NCBI GenBank assembly: GCA_006538405.1
Contig: BJKQ01000011.1
Span: forward strand, 1,613,501 to 1,677,500
Direction: 5' to 3'
Length of the DNA stretch: 64,000 nucleotides
Source: Hansfordia pulvinata
Lineage: Eukaryota > Ascomycota > Sordariomycetes > Xylariales
Shown here: one piece after another, positions 23,792 to 34,292 of the stretch
Numbering within the stretch: the first letter of the stretch is position 1
Layout of the letters: every line of letters starts with the position of its first letter
The notes under the pieces: model-generated
Told to the model about the DNA's origin: nothing
Database searches by the model: none
What the model saw: the letters and a program-made list of their open reading frames with translations, nothing else
Made by a program: the position numbers and the translations under genes

Positions 23792-25451
23792 ATGACCAGC
23801 CGCTACAGAGTAGAGTGTCAGCCGATTCCCCCACCTGCACGACTTGGAGAGACGAAGGCGTGCCCGCTGAGCTAACCCCCCCTCTCCTGCAGATGCCCTC
23901 AAAACCCATAGAAGGGATCAATTCATAGGTACGCCCCTCTGCCCGATCGTTTCCAATATTATCGCCTGCATCCGCATGTCTGCACAATTCAAGCCAGCAC
24001 AGACGCGATGTGTTCCCTTCAAATAAGCTTCGCTCCTCCATCGCCAACGTGGACCCTGTGTGGGGTTCTTTGCCGTCAGCTCTCGAGCTATCGCCCCAGC
24101 CCGACACGGCGCGACACGGCGCAGCACGCACTCGACCCCCTCCGGTCTCGATCTCCAACAGACAATGCCCACTTCGTTCTTGAAATGCCGTGATTTACCT
24201 CGGCTGACTTGCTTCGCAGAATGGATCAAGGGTCTCCTCGCCGTACCCTTTGTGCTCTATTCGCAGCCCACCGGCGTCTTCGAAACGGACGATGCCAATG
24301 GCCTGAGTATTTCCCACATGTCCGAGGAGGCACACCGTCGATATGCCGAGATCATGCGTGATATTGAAAATATGATCGACGACCACATAGCCCATCAATC
24401 CGATGCTGTCCGCGTCCCCTCCAAACTGCGTCTGCTCGTGCCACCCATCGGGAACTTCTTCACCCGTCTGCCCCTCGAGGCCGCATTCAAGTTCCAGGAC
24501 CACAAGCGCTACATATCCTCGCGACGCTTCGTATCCCCCTCCTTCAACGATGTCCGCCTCATCCTCAACACCGCCCAGCTCATGGCTGTCACAACCTACG
24601 GCACCCTGCAACTTGCCACCTTTGACGGAGACGTCACTCTATACGACGACGGCGAAAGCCTTCTGCCCTCCAGCCCCGTCATACCCCGTATGATACAACT
24701 CATGCGAAACAACGTCAAGATCGGCATCGTCACGGCCGCTGGCTACACAACCGCCGATCGCTACTACGGCCGCCTGCATGGCCTGCTCGATGCCATAGCC
24801 CACGATACCAGTCTGACCCCGGCCCAGCGTCAGAACGTCGTCATCATGGGCGGCGAGGCCAACTACCTCTTCGAATTTTCCCCCACCTCCCAGTATCTGC
24901 TTGAGCCCGTTCCGCGCTCACGCTGGCTGACCGACGAGATGTCCACATGGTCTGAGAAGTCCATCACCGCCCTGCTTGATGTCGCCGAGGCTGCCCTGCG
25001 CGACTGTATCAAGACTCTCAACCTGCCCGCCACACTCATGCGCAAGGACCGCGCCGTAGGCATTATCGCCACCGACCCCAAAGTCCGCATTGCGCGGGAA
25101 TCGCTTGAGGAGACGGTCCTGGTGGTCCAGAAAATCCTCGAAACCAGCGTCAGCGGCACGCCAACGCCACATGTTCCCTTCTGTGCATTCAACGGTGGAC
25201 GCGACGTGTTTGTTGACATTGGCGACAAGAGCTGGGGCGTCAACGTCTGTCAAAAGTGGTTTGGTGGGGATCTGCCTGGCGGCGTCATTCGTGGAGAGCA
25301 CACATTACATGTTGGTGACCAGTTCCTCAGCGCCGGGAGCAACGACTTCAAGGCCCGCGCCGTCGGCACCACGGCTTGGATTGCCAGTCCGGCCGAGACA
25401 GTTGAGCTGCTTGACGAGCTGGCCGATTTCACGGGCAAGAAGATGAGCTAA
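23792..25451 (+). CDS. ISN1: IMP-specific 5'-nucleotidase
   Basis: This enzyme dephosphorylates inosine monophosphate to inosine in the cytosol and so balances purine pools. It is a fungal HAD-like family. The exons are 23792-23816 (25 bases), 23893-23928 (36 bases) and 24220-25451, giving 430 residues. The first two tiny exons are needed to restore the conserved start MTSRYRVEYALKTHRRDQFIEWIKGLLAVPFVL, which gives me confidence in them. The nucleophile motif FDGDVTLYDDG places D156 and D158. VTAAGY follows. The lysine is in DIGDKSWGV (K357) and the last metal-site aspartate in HVGDQF (D387). The two introns are 76 and 291 bases. A long open frame from 24060 that ignores intron 2 would remove the conserved N-terminus, and it opens with GTG. 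Confidence 0.95.
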
Positions 25452-26719
25452 TGAGTTGGCATATCTGGGAGTGGAGCCTGCCTTGGGGCGAAAGAGGCAG
25501 ACAGCGACGCATACCTGCGCGGGCAACGCTCGCCGACGGTGCTTGTGGCTTTACACAATCCAGTGTAGATGGCTTGTCGTAATGCAATACAACGGCCATG
25601 TGTTTGACTTTGAGTAATACGTGGGGTGTCAGCTTCAAGAAAGACGAGCTGGGTAGCGCGCATTGAGACAGCCTGATTAATCCTATTTCCTACTTTTCTC
25701 CGAGGACTATGACCTGTTGAAGGGCCCGCGGCCTCCTTGGTTTCTCGGCGGGGGGGGGGCGCATTGATGTAGGCTGATCCGCCAGCTGCGACGGTGCCAC
25801 CCCGTCTTTACGTATACGTATCGTAACGACCGTCAACCCCGGCAATGATTGCGACTTCTATGCCTCGTCTGCCGCTTATTACGTACACAAGCCGACCTGC
25901 TCAGAGGCATGGCAAATATAGGCTATGCCATTCTCTGGCTGCCGGCTACAGCCATGTCGTTTGCCATCCCGATGCACCATGCTGCCGTTGGTTGCGATAC
26001 AGGACACGATCTTATCTGATGACTGAACTGATTGTCCAATTTCTCTATCACGAAGTGTGTACTGTTCCTGGTCACGACTCGTCACCTCCTCGTGGCATTG
26101 CTGCCCTCCTCCTGGTAGGGAAATTTTGCTCCACAGGCTGTGCTATACCCAACTCGCCCGCCGGGGGGGTTACGATCCTGGGGCAACCTGCGTTTCCCTC
26201 GAATATTCCAGCCCTCTTATACCGATGAGTGTGCTTATTGGCAGAAGATCAACATATGGAAAGACTGCACCAATCTTGTGGCAGTAATGAAGGTATAAAA
26301 AAAAAAAAAAGCGAGTTGGGCTCCAGAGTGCGGAGCATGTATCAGCCCACTGTCCAAGTGGGTAAACAAGTTAGGTCTTGTAGAAAATACGCCGTGCAGA
26401 TGCAATTGTCATTTGTCTTCGTCCCAATAACACCGATATGAAAATGAACAATCCCGGCTGAAAACAATAACAGAGTCATGAAGCTGAAGCGAACAACAGG
26501 CAGGAAGGGGTATTGGGCGAAACTGCTGTGCGAAGGGGAATCATTCGTATCCAATGCTCATCCGATAATTATGCAAAGAGAAAAGGGAAAAGGTCACCAA
26601 CTCCCGCCATTACTCAAAAGGATCTGAGGGGAATCGCCAAGAAAAAAGACAGGGACGTTGCGTGGTCGTGTGAGAATATAGTCGCTTGGGGACGAGGGGA
26701 AGGGGCGAGCGACGGTCTA
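25452..26719. other. Intergenic between the convergent ISN1 and coiled-coil genes
   Basis: Both neighbouring genes end towards this stretch, so it should hold two 3' regions. A run of 10 G (25750-25759) and a run of 14 A (26297-26310) are present. No coding sequence or RNA gene is recognised. Confidence 0.6.
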
Positions 26720-28461
26720 CTAGAGAGCGAAGCTGCCGAGTTCACCCATGGGAACACCAAAGTTGCTAGTGTTGCGGATCTTAAGCGGAATCTCTGGGTC
26801 GTCTTTGACATTGTTGCAAGAGTTGTCTGCGCTTTCACCACCAAGCTGAGCAGGCGGGACTGATTGATCTTCGTCGTCGCTTCCGAGGAGAACCGTTGGT
26901 GTGGTATCGTTGCTCTTGAGCGAACTTTCCAACTTGTCAGAGAGCCTCCGCAAGAAAGGTTCGTCAGCGGCAGGGCGATTCCTCAACTGCAGTGGTCCTT
27001 CGAGTGGTTTATCGCCATCGCTTGGCTCGAACAGCGGCTGAGGGTCGTCGGTCTCAATTCCGAGTCTGTCAGTAGCAGTCGGCTTTGCTTCCTCTTCTTG
27101 TTCCACCATGTCGCCCAAGACAACGTCGCACGCTGGCTCGTGGTGCTCTTGTTCTTGGTAGGCGTTGCGGCCCCGGAGCTGCCAGCGGTGTTGGTTGCTC
27201 CGGTTGACGGTGCCGTTTCGAATCTGGACAGAGATATCGAATGGTTTGGCGTGTGGCCGGCGTGCATGGTCAGCCGCTGAGCCACTGGCGCATCAAGCGT
27301 CTGCTTGGTTACCTCTGCTGGCAGCTTGACTCGTCCGCTCGGGGAGTCCTGCTGCGATGCAGATGTTGATGATTCCTTGGAGTTGTGCGAGGAGCCGTCT
27401 CCGTCTCGGAATGTTGGCTTGTCGACAGCAGGCTTCTTAATACGGATGCCTTCAAGCGCCGGAATGACCTCGTGAATGTCAATAGACGGAATCTGTCCGG
27501 GCATCTCTGCCGGCGAAGATGCTCCTGGTGACCTGCCCTGCATCCTCGGGTCCAAGGGAATGAATGGTTTTGACTCGGGCATAGTGACGCCGCGTCCCGG
27601 GAGACGCTGAACGGAGAGAGGGAATATGCCTTCGGACAAGTTGTCGAGTTTCAAGTCGAAAGCGCTGTCGATCTTCGGGCTGCTCGAGTCGCCACTTTCG
27701 CTGCCCATGACGCTGTCAACGGCGCCATCTAGACCCTTTCCGCGTTGAGCTGAGCTGTTTCGAAGACTCTTGACAAGCTCGGTCAAAGCCTCCTTTTCCT
27801 TCGCAAGAGCATCCCGAGCTACTTCGGCGGTCTCGGCACGTGTCTGCCACCTGCGCCGCTCCTGGTCCAGTGCAGATTTCTCTTCAAGCCACAGCATCCG
27901 CTCCTCATCCATGATGGCGCGCTCCTCTCTGTAAACTTCCTCGGCACGTGCCCGGTTGGCCTCCAGGTGGGTGCGCTCAGCCTCCCAGTTTTCCAGCAGA
28001 CGGCGGTTTTGCAAAGTGACTCTCCGGAGTTGCAGAGCGGCTGACTGGTGATGGAGCTGATCGGAAGACGTCGGGGAAGCCGAGCCAGGGTTACTGGTGT
28101 GAGGTGCGGAGGGCGACGCGGTTCCAGAGACGGTTTGTTGTGCAGGCTGAAACCGACCGACTGATTGATCGATGGAGGGGGGGCTTTGACGAGGCGAGAG
28201 ATAGCGTTGAGCTGACTGGGCTGCTGGGGCAGGTACCGAGGTAGGCGGGGACCGAGTCGCCGACGCCAGTTGGCTGTGGCTTGAAGCGTCAAAGTAGGAT
28301 GACTGACTGACGGCTTGGGATAGAGACAGAGGGGAGATGGTAGAAGCCACAGCATGAGGACTAAGTTGCGCAGGGTAAGAAGCCAGCTGAGGATCGTTGG
28401 GGTCGAGAAAGGCGCCCGAGGGCAGGAAAGAGTCAGTTGGTGCCCTCGACATGGTCAGCAT
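26720..28461 (-). CDS. Coiled-coil protein of unknown function
   Basis: I do not recognise this family. The exons on the - strand are 28461-27313 and 27223-26720, giving 550 residues. The 89-base intron (donor GTAACC, acceptor TCTGTCCAG) joins KLPAE to IRNGTVNRSNQHRWQLRGRN and puts the acidic downstream frame into phase. The N-terminal 140 residues are Ser/Pro/Gln-rich and disordered. About residues 145-240 form a long charged helix likely to be a coiled coil, running from QLRRVTLQNRRLLENWEAER to a segment ending TELVKSLRNSS. The rest is low-complexity, with a block EHHEPACDVVLGDMVEQEEE and a compact end, EIPLKIRNTSNFGVPMGELG, that looks conserved. No membrane segment or catalytic motif is seen. 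An ATG at 28452, three codons in, is an alternative start. A scaffold or cytoskeletal role is possible but unsupported. Confidence 0.78.
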
Positions 28462-31400
28462 GTTGCTCAGGGTGCGGGTCTCGGTGCTGGCAGTTCGACG
28501 TGGGGGTTTTTTGGGGTGAATCTGAGCGACCAAGAGTCACATGAAGTCGAGTCAAATATCCTTTTGTTCGTCGAGAGAGTGTGGGCGTTGTTTTGACGCG
28601 CGTTCGCCGGGGTTGAATTGCGTTGACAGCAGGCGGACGCTTGCGACTGGCTGAGAGCTTCCAGGCGTAGCTCTACAATTATGCGTGGTTGAAGTTTGTT
28701 ATACCGGGCTCAAAAGCTTATCCAGGGCTGTTGACATAGATAGGAGGGCGATCCGGTGAAGTATATGTAGCCGGTGGTAAGAGAACCCTTGTCTGTAGCG
28801 AAGATAGTACTGGGGAAGCTAGCTGGAGTGTCTCTGCCGTCGGACGGGCAGGTGGGGACTCGTCCGGATTGAATTCATAGAGGTGACAGGTCGGGAGCAC
28901 GGAAAGTGGCGCAGGTGCTCGTGTGAGGGGCGCTGTGTGAGGTATCGTGCTCGCTGCTCCCGTTGTGGTGGTGGTGATCTTGAAGGCAGGCAAAGCCACG
29001 AGGGAGAAGCGAGGGGGTGAAGTGGGCGATGGACAGCGAAAGAGAGAAAGAGAGAGAGAGAGAAAGCAGGATTGAAAGACGATGTGATGATGGGAGTCTC
29101 TGTTAGGTAAAGCGCGGAGCGAAACGACTGCTGAGCCCAGACAGTCACGCGCAAACGTGCGGGAGATGGGCAGGCAGAGACAGGCGTGCGGGATGGGCGA
29201 GACAGAGCGAGGCAAGGCAAGGCAGGGCGAGGCAGGGCGAGGTAGGACGAGATGGTGAGATGAGATGAGATTGGATTGCTAGCGCCGTCGTCGAAAGTCG
29301 ACCGCCCTGAACATCGGTGCAATCTGCTGGCTTGGGCTCGTGGGGCGCGGGAGCGGCTGCTTGGGCCCAACCTGTCTGTACTCGTGATCGGCCGGTGCTT
29401 TGCTGGCCTGGATTGGGTTGAAATCGGTCGACTGCAAAGCATGGGCAGCCGTGGCAGCGTGGGCAGCAGTTTGCTTCGTGGAGAAGAAGGCGGGAGGGCT
29501 TCTTAGGCCGGCGGGTCACGATGCGAATCCTGAGTGGGTTGATTGGGCTGTCTGCCTGCAGGTTGACGAGTACCTGCCGTCTGGAATGTGGGCAAGGTAC
29601 TCGTACTTCCCAAGCTCACAATGGCTCAAGTCCATGTATGTACGGGGCGCGGGCGACAAGCACTCCTCAGATGACTGTTAGAAGATGCAAGAGTAGGTCC
29701 CCAGTACGAGTAGTGGAGAATAGGTAGATTCAACAAATGTAGTGCCTTTGTAGATGATGAAAACCTGACTACGGTACCTAAGGAAAGGTACATGTAAGTA
29801 GATAGTACATGCAGTGTGGCCTTGACGAGTAGATAGTAGGTACCTCTTTTGAAAGTCTCTATACAATCATGAGGCCTTGCTTGACCTCCAGCTGCTCATC
29901 AGACGGGCACGGGGGTACCTAGAGATACCTGCCCTTCCTCCTCAGCACCCGATGCCATGTTGAGGTGTGGACTGGCATCGCGTGGCGGAACAGCTCATTG
30001 TTGCCTTCGCTCGGCGGACCGCTTCTCTCACCTCTGCACCTCAGCCTGCAGCCAATACGGGCACGCAGCGCCGAACAATTTTCACCTTGTCCATTTTTCA
30101 ACCCATCTATTCCTGGTGGTCCCATTCGCCACCCAACGATTCTCTTCTTTTCTCACTTCGTATGCGTCCTGGCGCAGAAGCGAGTGTGTCCTCGAGGATG
30201 AGGCATTCGGACGGACCGCGGTGGCTCTCGGGATCATTATTAGCGTCCCTGAGATCACAAGCGCCCGTAAACCACCTCAAATTACAGCTCTAGGGGTCAG
30301 TCAGGTCTGGAATAGCCTTGTCGCCAACGCTTGCTTTGTCGGCGCCGGCGCTGGCGTGCTCACTCTGGGCTGTCCGCATGTCTCCATACAAGTACGACCA
30401 GTGCTACGAGTACACACCGCCGCGAGAACGAACACCGGCCGCACGCCGCAGGAGCGCCGTGCACCCGGCCCCTGTGCTCGAGACGACCGTCGTCGAAAGA
30501 TCAGTACTCGACATTATCGACCCGTCCTCCGCACCGCGAGACTCACCCAAGCGATGGATGCACGATTTCCTCGGCTGTCGCGCCAGGGCCCGCCCAATCC
30601 CAGCCCGGCCGTGCCAGCTACGAGTAGTCGTACGCCAGCCTCTCTGCCTCCCGTTCGGAGTGCAGCCGGCCGACCACCGGATCTTTGCCGACCGCTTCCG
30701 CGCAGCCAATCGAACCCTGCCAGCGAACCCGACTCCCTGCACCTGCACGGCCTGCATCAATAGGCCCCAAACCCCAAGATCCAAATGAACCGCCACCAGC
30801 CCCGGCCCCCAGGTCCCGAGTCTGCTCGATGGTCGGTTCTGATCTTGCCCGCCCCCTTTTGTCCGAAGAGACAGGAACCGCGAAGCGGTGGCACGCCGTT
30901 GGGCAAACACCTGCGCACACGCTTCACGCTGTTTCTACATTGCGGCTTCCAAATCGGCAACGACGGATGGTCTCGTTGGCGCAGAGATAAAGACTTCATG
31001 ATCGACCGTGTCTGCCATCTCGCATGCGTATGCGTACGAGTACGCCGCCTCGGTAGACCTTGACCCCCTCGTACCCGTCAGCTGTCAGGAGGCTGTCTCC
31101 GCAGTGAGATTCAGGGTCCTCTGGTTCCTGGATCGGTGCACACGAGTGTCCGATACACGGCCCGCGTGCACCAGCTCACTTCGTCCTCTCATATTCCGAG
31201 GCCTTTCTTCTCCATGCCCGCGCATTTCGGTGCACAACTCCGGGCTGCCTGTGGGCCCGTTTTTAGCTGGTTTATTAGCCCAAGCCGGCAAGCCTGAGTG
31301 CGGAGTACTCGCATAGAGGGGTCGGGTGTTGACTACTCGTACTACACATACTCGTCCATTGCTTGATGTTGGTCTGGTATCACCGGAGGTGTGGTCCTGG

Positions 31401-33191
31401 TAGCACCACCAACTTTTGCATGCCTTGTTGACTCTGTCCAGCAACCAGGCCTACCCCGTCCAGAGTGGCGCGTCCCACCGACATTGAACCCTGCCATCAT
31501 GTGACGGAAGATTGACCCCTCTGGCTCAGTGGAAAAGCCCTCCGTTCCGTTAGCCCTGCATATATGCCCAGATCCCCGCATGCATTCCACGTGAGGTCGC
31601 CTTCGCCCCTCCACCGTTCAACCACGGCCGTCCAGCCCCCCGAACGCCCTGCCGGGAAGGCTGCCTCAACTGCTCCCTTTCGTTTCGTTGCGCAAAGTCG
31701 TACTGCGTGCGGGTACGCGTGCCGCTGTCCGGCCTGTCTATCCGTGAGAGTTCATCTGGAGCGAGCTCAGGTTCTGACGGCCGACAGAGACCGCTTGGTG
31801 TCATACCTCACTCAGACTCGCTGAGGCCTGGATGTGACGCCGGGTGCTGACGGAATGGATGTTCCTTCGAGTATTAGTGCCCAACCCTCGAGCTGGTACG
31901 GTTGGATGCCTGCAAGACTGGCAAAGGAGAATGGGGACATGAGTTGGGCCGCGGCACGGGGGCACACAGGCAGCCTGCCGTGCCTTGGCAGGGTCGTCCC
32001 CCGCGCATACGGGGAATCTGTCATCAGAAGCAAAGCCGCCGCTCGCCCGTGCCCACCTGCCGTGACTCTGGGTCCTTCCACGCCTCGGCGCGACGTCCGG
32101 CACAACAAAATCTTACGAGTAGCCTGCGACCGTGGGCAGTGAGAGCCCAAGCGTCCCAATGTCGATCTGGCCAACGCGCCATTTGCACGGATTTGAGGAA
32201 TCCGATCCCCAGCTGGATGGCCCATATCCCCTTACCCTTCGATGGGCTCGTCACAAAGTCAGCCAACAGTGGGAGCACTCGTAGGCCGCTCTCGTGCTCG
32301 CATCCACCACGACGTTTGGAGCTGCGGCAAACGTATCCACGGCTGATGCACATCGCAAAAGGGGAGGTATGGGGTGACTGGACAGGCGGAATTTGGTCTA
32401 GACTTGGAGGACCCGGCGCACACCCTCCACAGGACGTCTCAGCGAGCCAGATAGGCACATAGCCACGCGAGGGCGTCTGCCCAGGCCCGCGGTCCGCGTG
32501 ATCCCGGCGCAATTTCTTGAGGCTTAGGGCGGCTATCTGAATTCACCCCCGCGCCTCCATCGCGGGGACACCGGGCTTTCCAGCGCGCGGGATATGCAGG
32601 GACTCGGACCCCCAGCTTGCTTGGCCTATAGGACATCAGGGAATGGACGTACGAGTATGGAACGCGAGCTTGTCACCTCGTGCGGCAGATTCGAGGCTCG
32701 CTCTGGGCAAGGGTGCAGCCGCGCATTCAAGCTCTTTGGAGATCTGTGTACTCCAGGGTACTCGTACGCAGCAGGCATCTTCGCTTTCGCTCTATGATGT
32801 CTCCTCGCCGTCGTTCTGTATCGCATTACTTGTACAAGAAGTGTCTGATGCCCATACGCGTAAACACCCTTGCGTGCCTTCAATGGTAGTGAAAAGCCCC
32901 TAAAGTAGAAATCATGGACTGCACCCGCCAGGAGCAGATGGCCCGTGCGTTCATATACAGTGCAATACCAGGCCTCAAACACGGACTGTCTGTACGATAC
33001 GGGTTGTCTGAAAACGGTGCTGCAGTACTCGTCTCGTAATAGACGGGTAGGTACCTTATTAGGTAATGACAGGACACAATGAGGTAGGTACCTGACTGAG
33101 GCACGGCAGCTTGCAGGGAAGGCACGCCGCACTCCGTTCTAGACGTGCAACTTGACGCGGCAAGCGCGCATCTCCGACGACGTCAAGCCGG
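28462..33191. other. Gene-free interval with a CT-rich promoter and many motifs
   Basis: About 28980-29280 is purine-rich on the + strand (GA repeats at 29036-29066, then GGCAAGGCAGGG-like words). It is therefore the pyrimidine-rich upstream region of the - strand coiled-coil gene. TACTCGTA/TACGAGTA starts at 29598, 29705, 30405, 30619, 31035, 31334, 32114, 32650 and 32759. GGTACCT words lie near 29776-29790, 29920 and 33048-33092. The longest ORF (29957-30763, +) has no family resemblance. Confidence 0.6.
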
Positions 33192-34292
33192 ATGCGCGCC
33201 CCGAAGACGCAAGAATCGTCTCGTCGCGTCTGCGCTCAACACGCAATGCTGGTCGCCATTCCCAGGAGCTCACTTGGCCGAGTTGCGTGGCGTCGGTCCT
33301 CAGTTTCCCTTCCCGAGCCTGCCTGCCGCCTCTTCGCGTCGGCGGAGGGAGTGGCCGACCCAGGCGCACAACTCCCTCTCTCGCAAGTGCCCATCGTCCA
33401 GAGCGATCTCAACCTCTACGAATTCCGCCACCACCATTTCATCCCCGAATTGCCCCTCGTCATCCGCGGTGCCTATCGCTCGCCTGCCGCCTTGAGGTGG
33501 TTTCACAGGCGCGGGCGCGGCCTTGTCTTCTCCAGCCGTCTCACCAAGCACAGTCGCGACGTCTTCCCCTTCGAGCTCTCCAACCCCCCGGGTGGCCCGT
33601 CGCAGGTCAGTGCCCTCGGCCACTTCCGCCAATGGCTAATTCACAACAATTCCGAGTCGCATGTCCCGCTCTTCGCCATGGTCACAGACTTGCTGAACGC
33701 CGATGATGCCGAGCATGAGTTTCGCAGGGTCGACTTGCCCCTCGCCTTCTTGGCTCGCGCCTGCCAGTTCAATGCCGAGGCCGCTGTCGACCGGCCCCTG
33801 TTGCAGAATATCTACATTGCTCAGTCGAAGCTGAGCGATTTGCCCAAGCCGCTTCAAGACGACCTGCCGGCTCCCCATCTGGTCATGAACGCTGGCAAAG
33901 GTGACATCTACGACTCAAGCATATGGCTCGGGCTGGAGCCCACAAACACGCCGCTGCATCGGGATCCGAACCCCAATCTCTTTGTCCAGATCACGGGCAC
34001 AAAGTCGGTCACGTTGATGGCCCCCAAGTCTGGCGATGCCCTCTTTGGCCAAGTGCGCCAGGCCCTGGGGCAGCCGGGCAATACGCGAATGAGGGGCTCT
34101 GAAATGATGGAGGGCAGGGAGAAAGAAGCCCTCGACCGTGCCGTCTGGAGTCCTGGAGCTCCGGGGAATGACTTCATCCGCGCCGTGCTGAGACCAGGAG
34201 ATGCCATGTTCATCCCCAAGGGCTGGTGGCACAGCATCAAGAGTACTGGCTCGGGTCAGCTCAACGCCTCTGCCAACTGGTGGTTCAGATGA
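33192..34292 (+). CDS. JmjC/cupin-8 domain protein, probable 2-oxoglutarate-iron dioxygenase
   Basis: This single-exon gene gives 366 residues. The cupin-8/JmjC fold is marked by the iron triad H256-x-D258 in PLHRDPNPNLFVQ and H347 in PKGWWHSIKS, followed by SANWWFR at the very end. Such proteins hydroxylate protein side chains or RNA bases, but the substrate here is unknown. A cupin-like N-terminal half starts with VPIVQSDLNLYEFRHHHFIPELPLVIRG. The start is uncertain. The ATG at 33192 is the first, but the in-frame ATG at 33246 begins MLVAIPRSSLGRVAWRRSS. That is basic, lacks acidic residues and resembles a mitochondrial targeting sequence. AGGTAGGTACCT motifs lie within 150 bases upstream. 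Confidence 0.9.
   Translation: MRAPKTQESSRRVCAQHAMLVAIPRSSLGRVAWRRSSVSLPEPACRLFASAEGVADPGAQLPLSQVPIVQSDLNLYEFRHHHFIPELPLVIRGAYRSPAALRWFHRRGRGLVFSSRLTKHSRDVFPFELSNPPGGPSQVSALGHFRQWLIHNNSESHVPLFAMVTDLLNADDAEHEFRRVDLPLAFLARACQFNAEAAVDRPLLQNIYIAQSKLSDLPKPLQDDLPAPHLVMNAGKGDIYDSSIWLGLEPTNTPLHRDPNPNLFVQITGTKSVTLMAPKSGDALFGQVRQALGQPGNTRMRGSEMMEGREKEALDRAVWSPGAPGNDFIRAVLRPGDAMFIPKGWWHSIKSTGSGQLNASANWWFR

Noticed and set aside
24060..24219. N-terminal extension of ISN1 continuous with the main exon
   Set aside because: It opens with GTG, and the splice-joined start MTSRYRVEYALKTHRRDQF is clearly the conserved N-terminus.
26983..27312. Unspliced continuation of the - strand coiled-coil protein to a basic tail
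   Set aside because: Splicing out 27224-27312 joins to a frame with acidic, protein-like sequence to 26720. The unspliced tail is less regular.
29957..30763. 268-codon open frame on the + strand
   Set aside because: It opens at a plausible ATG, but no family resemblance exists, and three overlapping frames in the same place are equally open.
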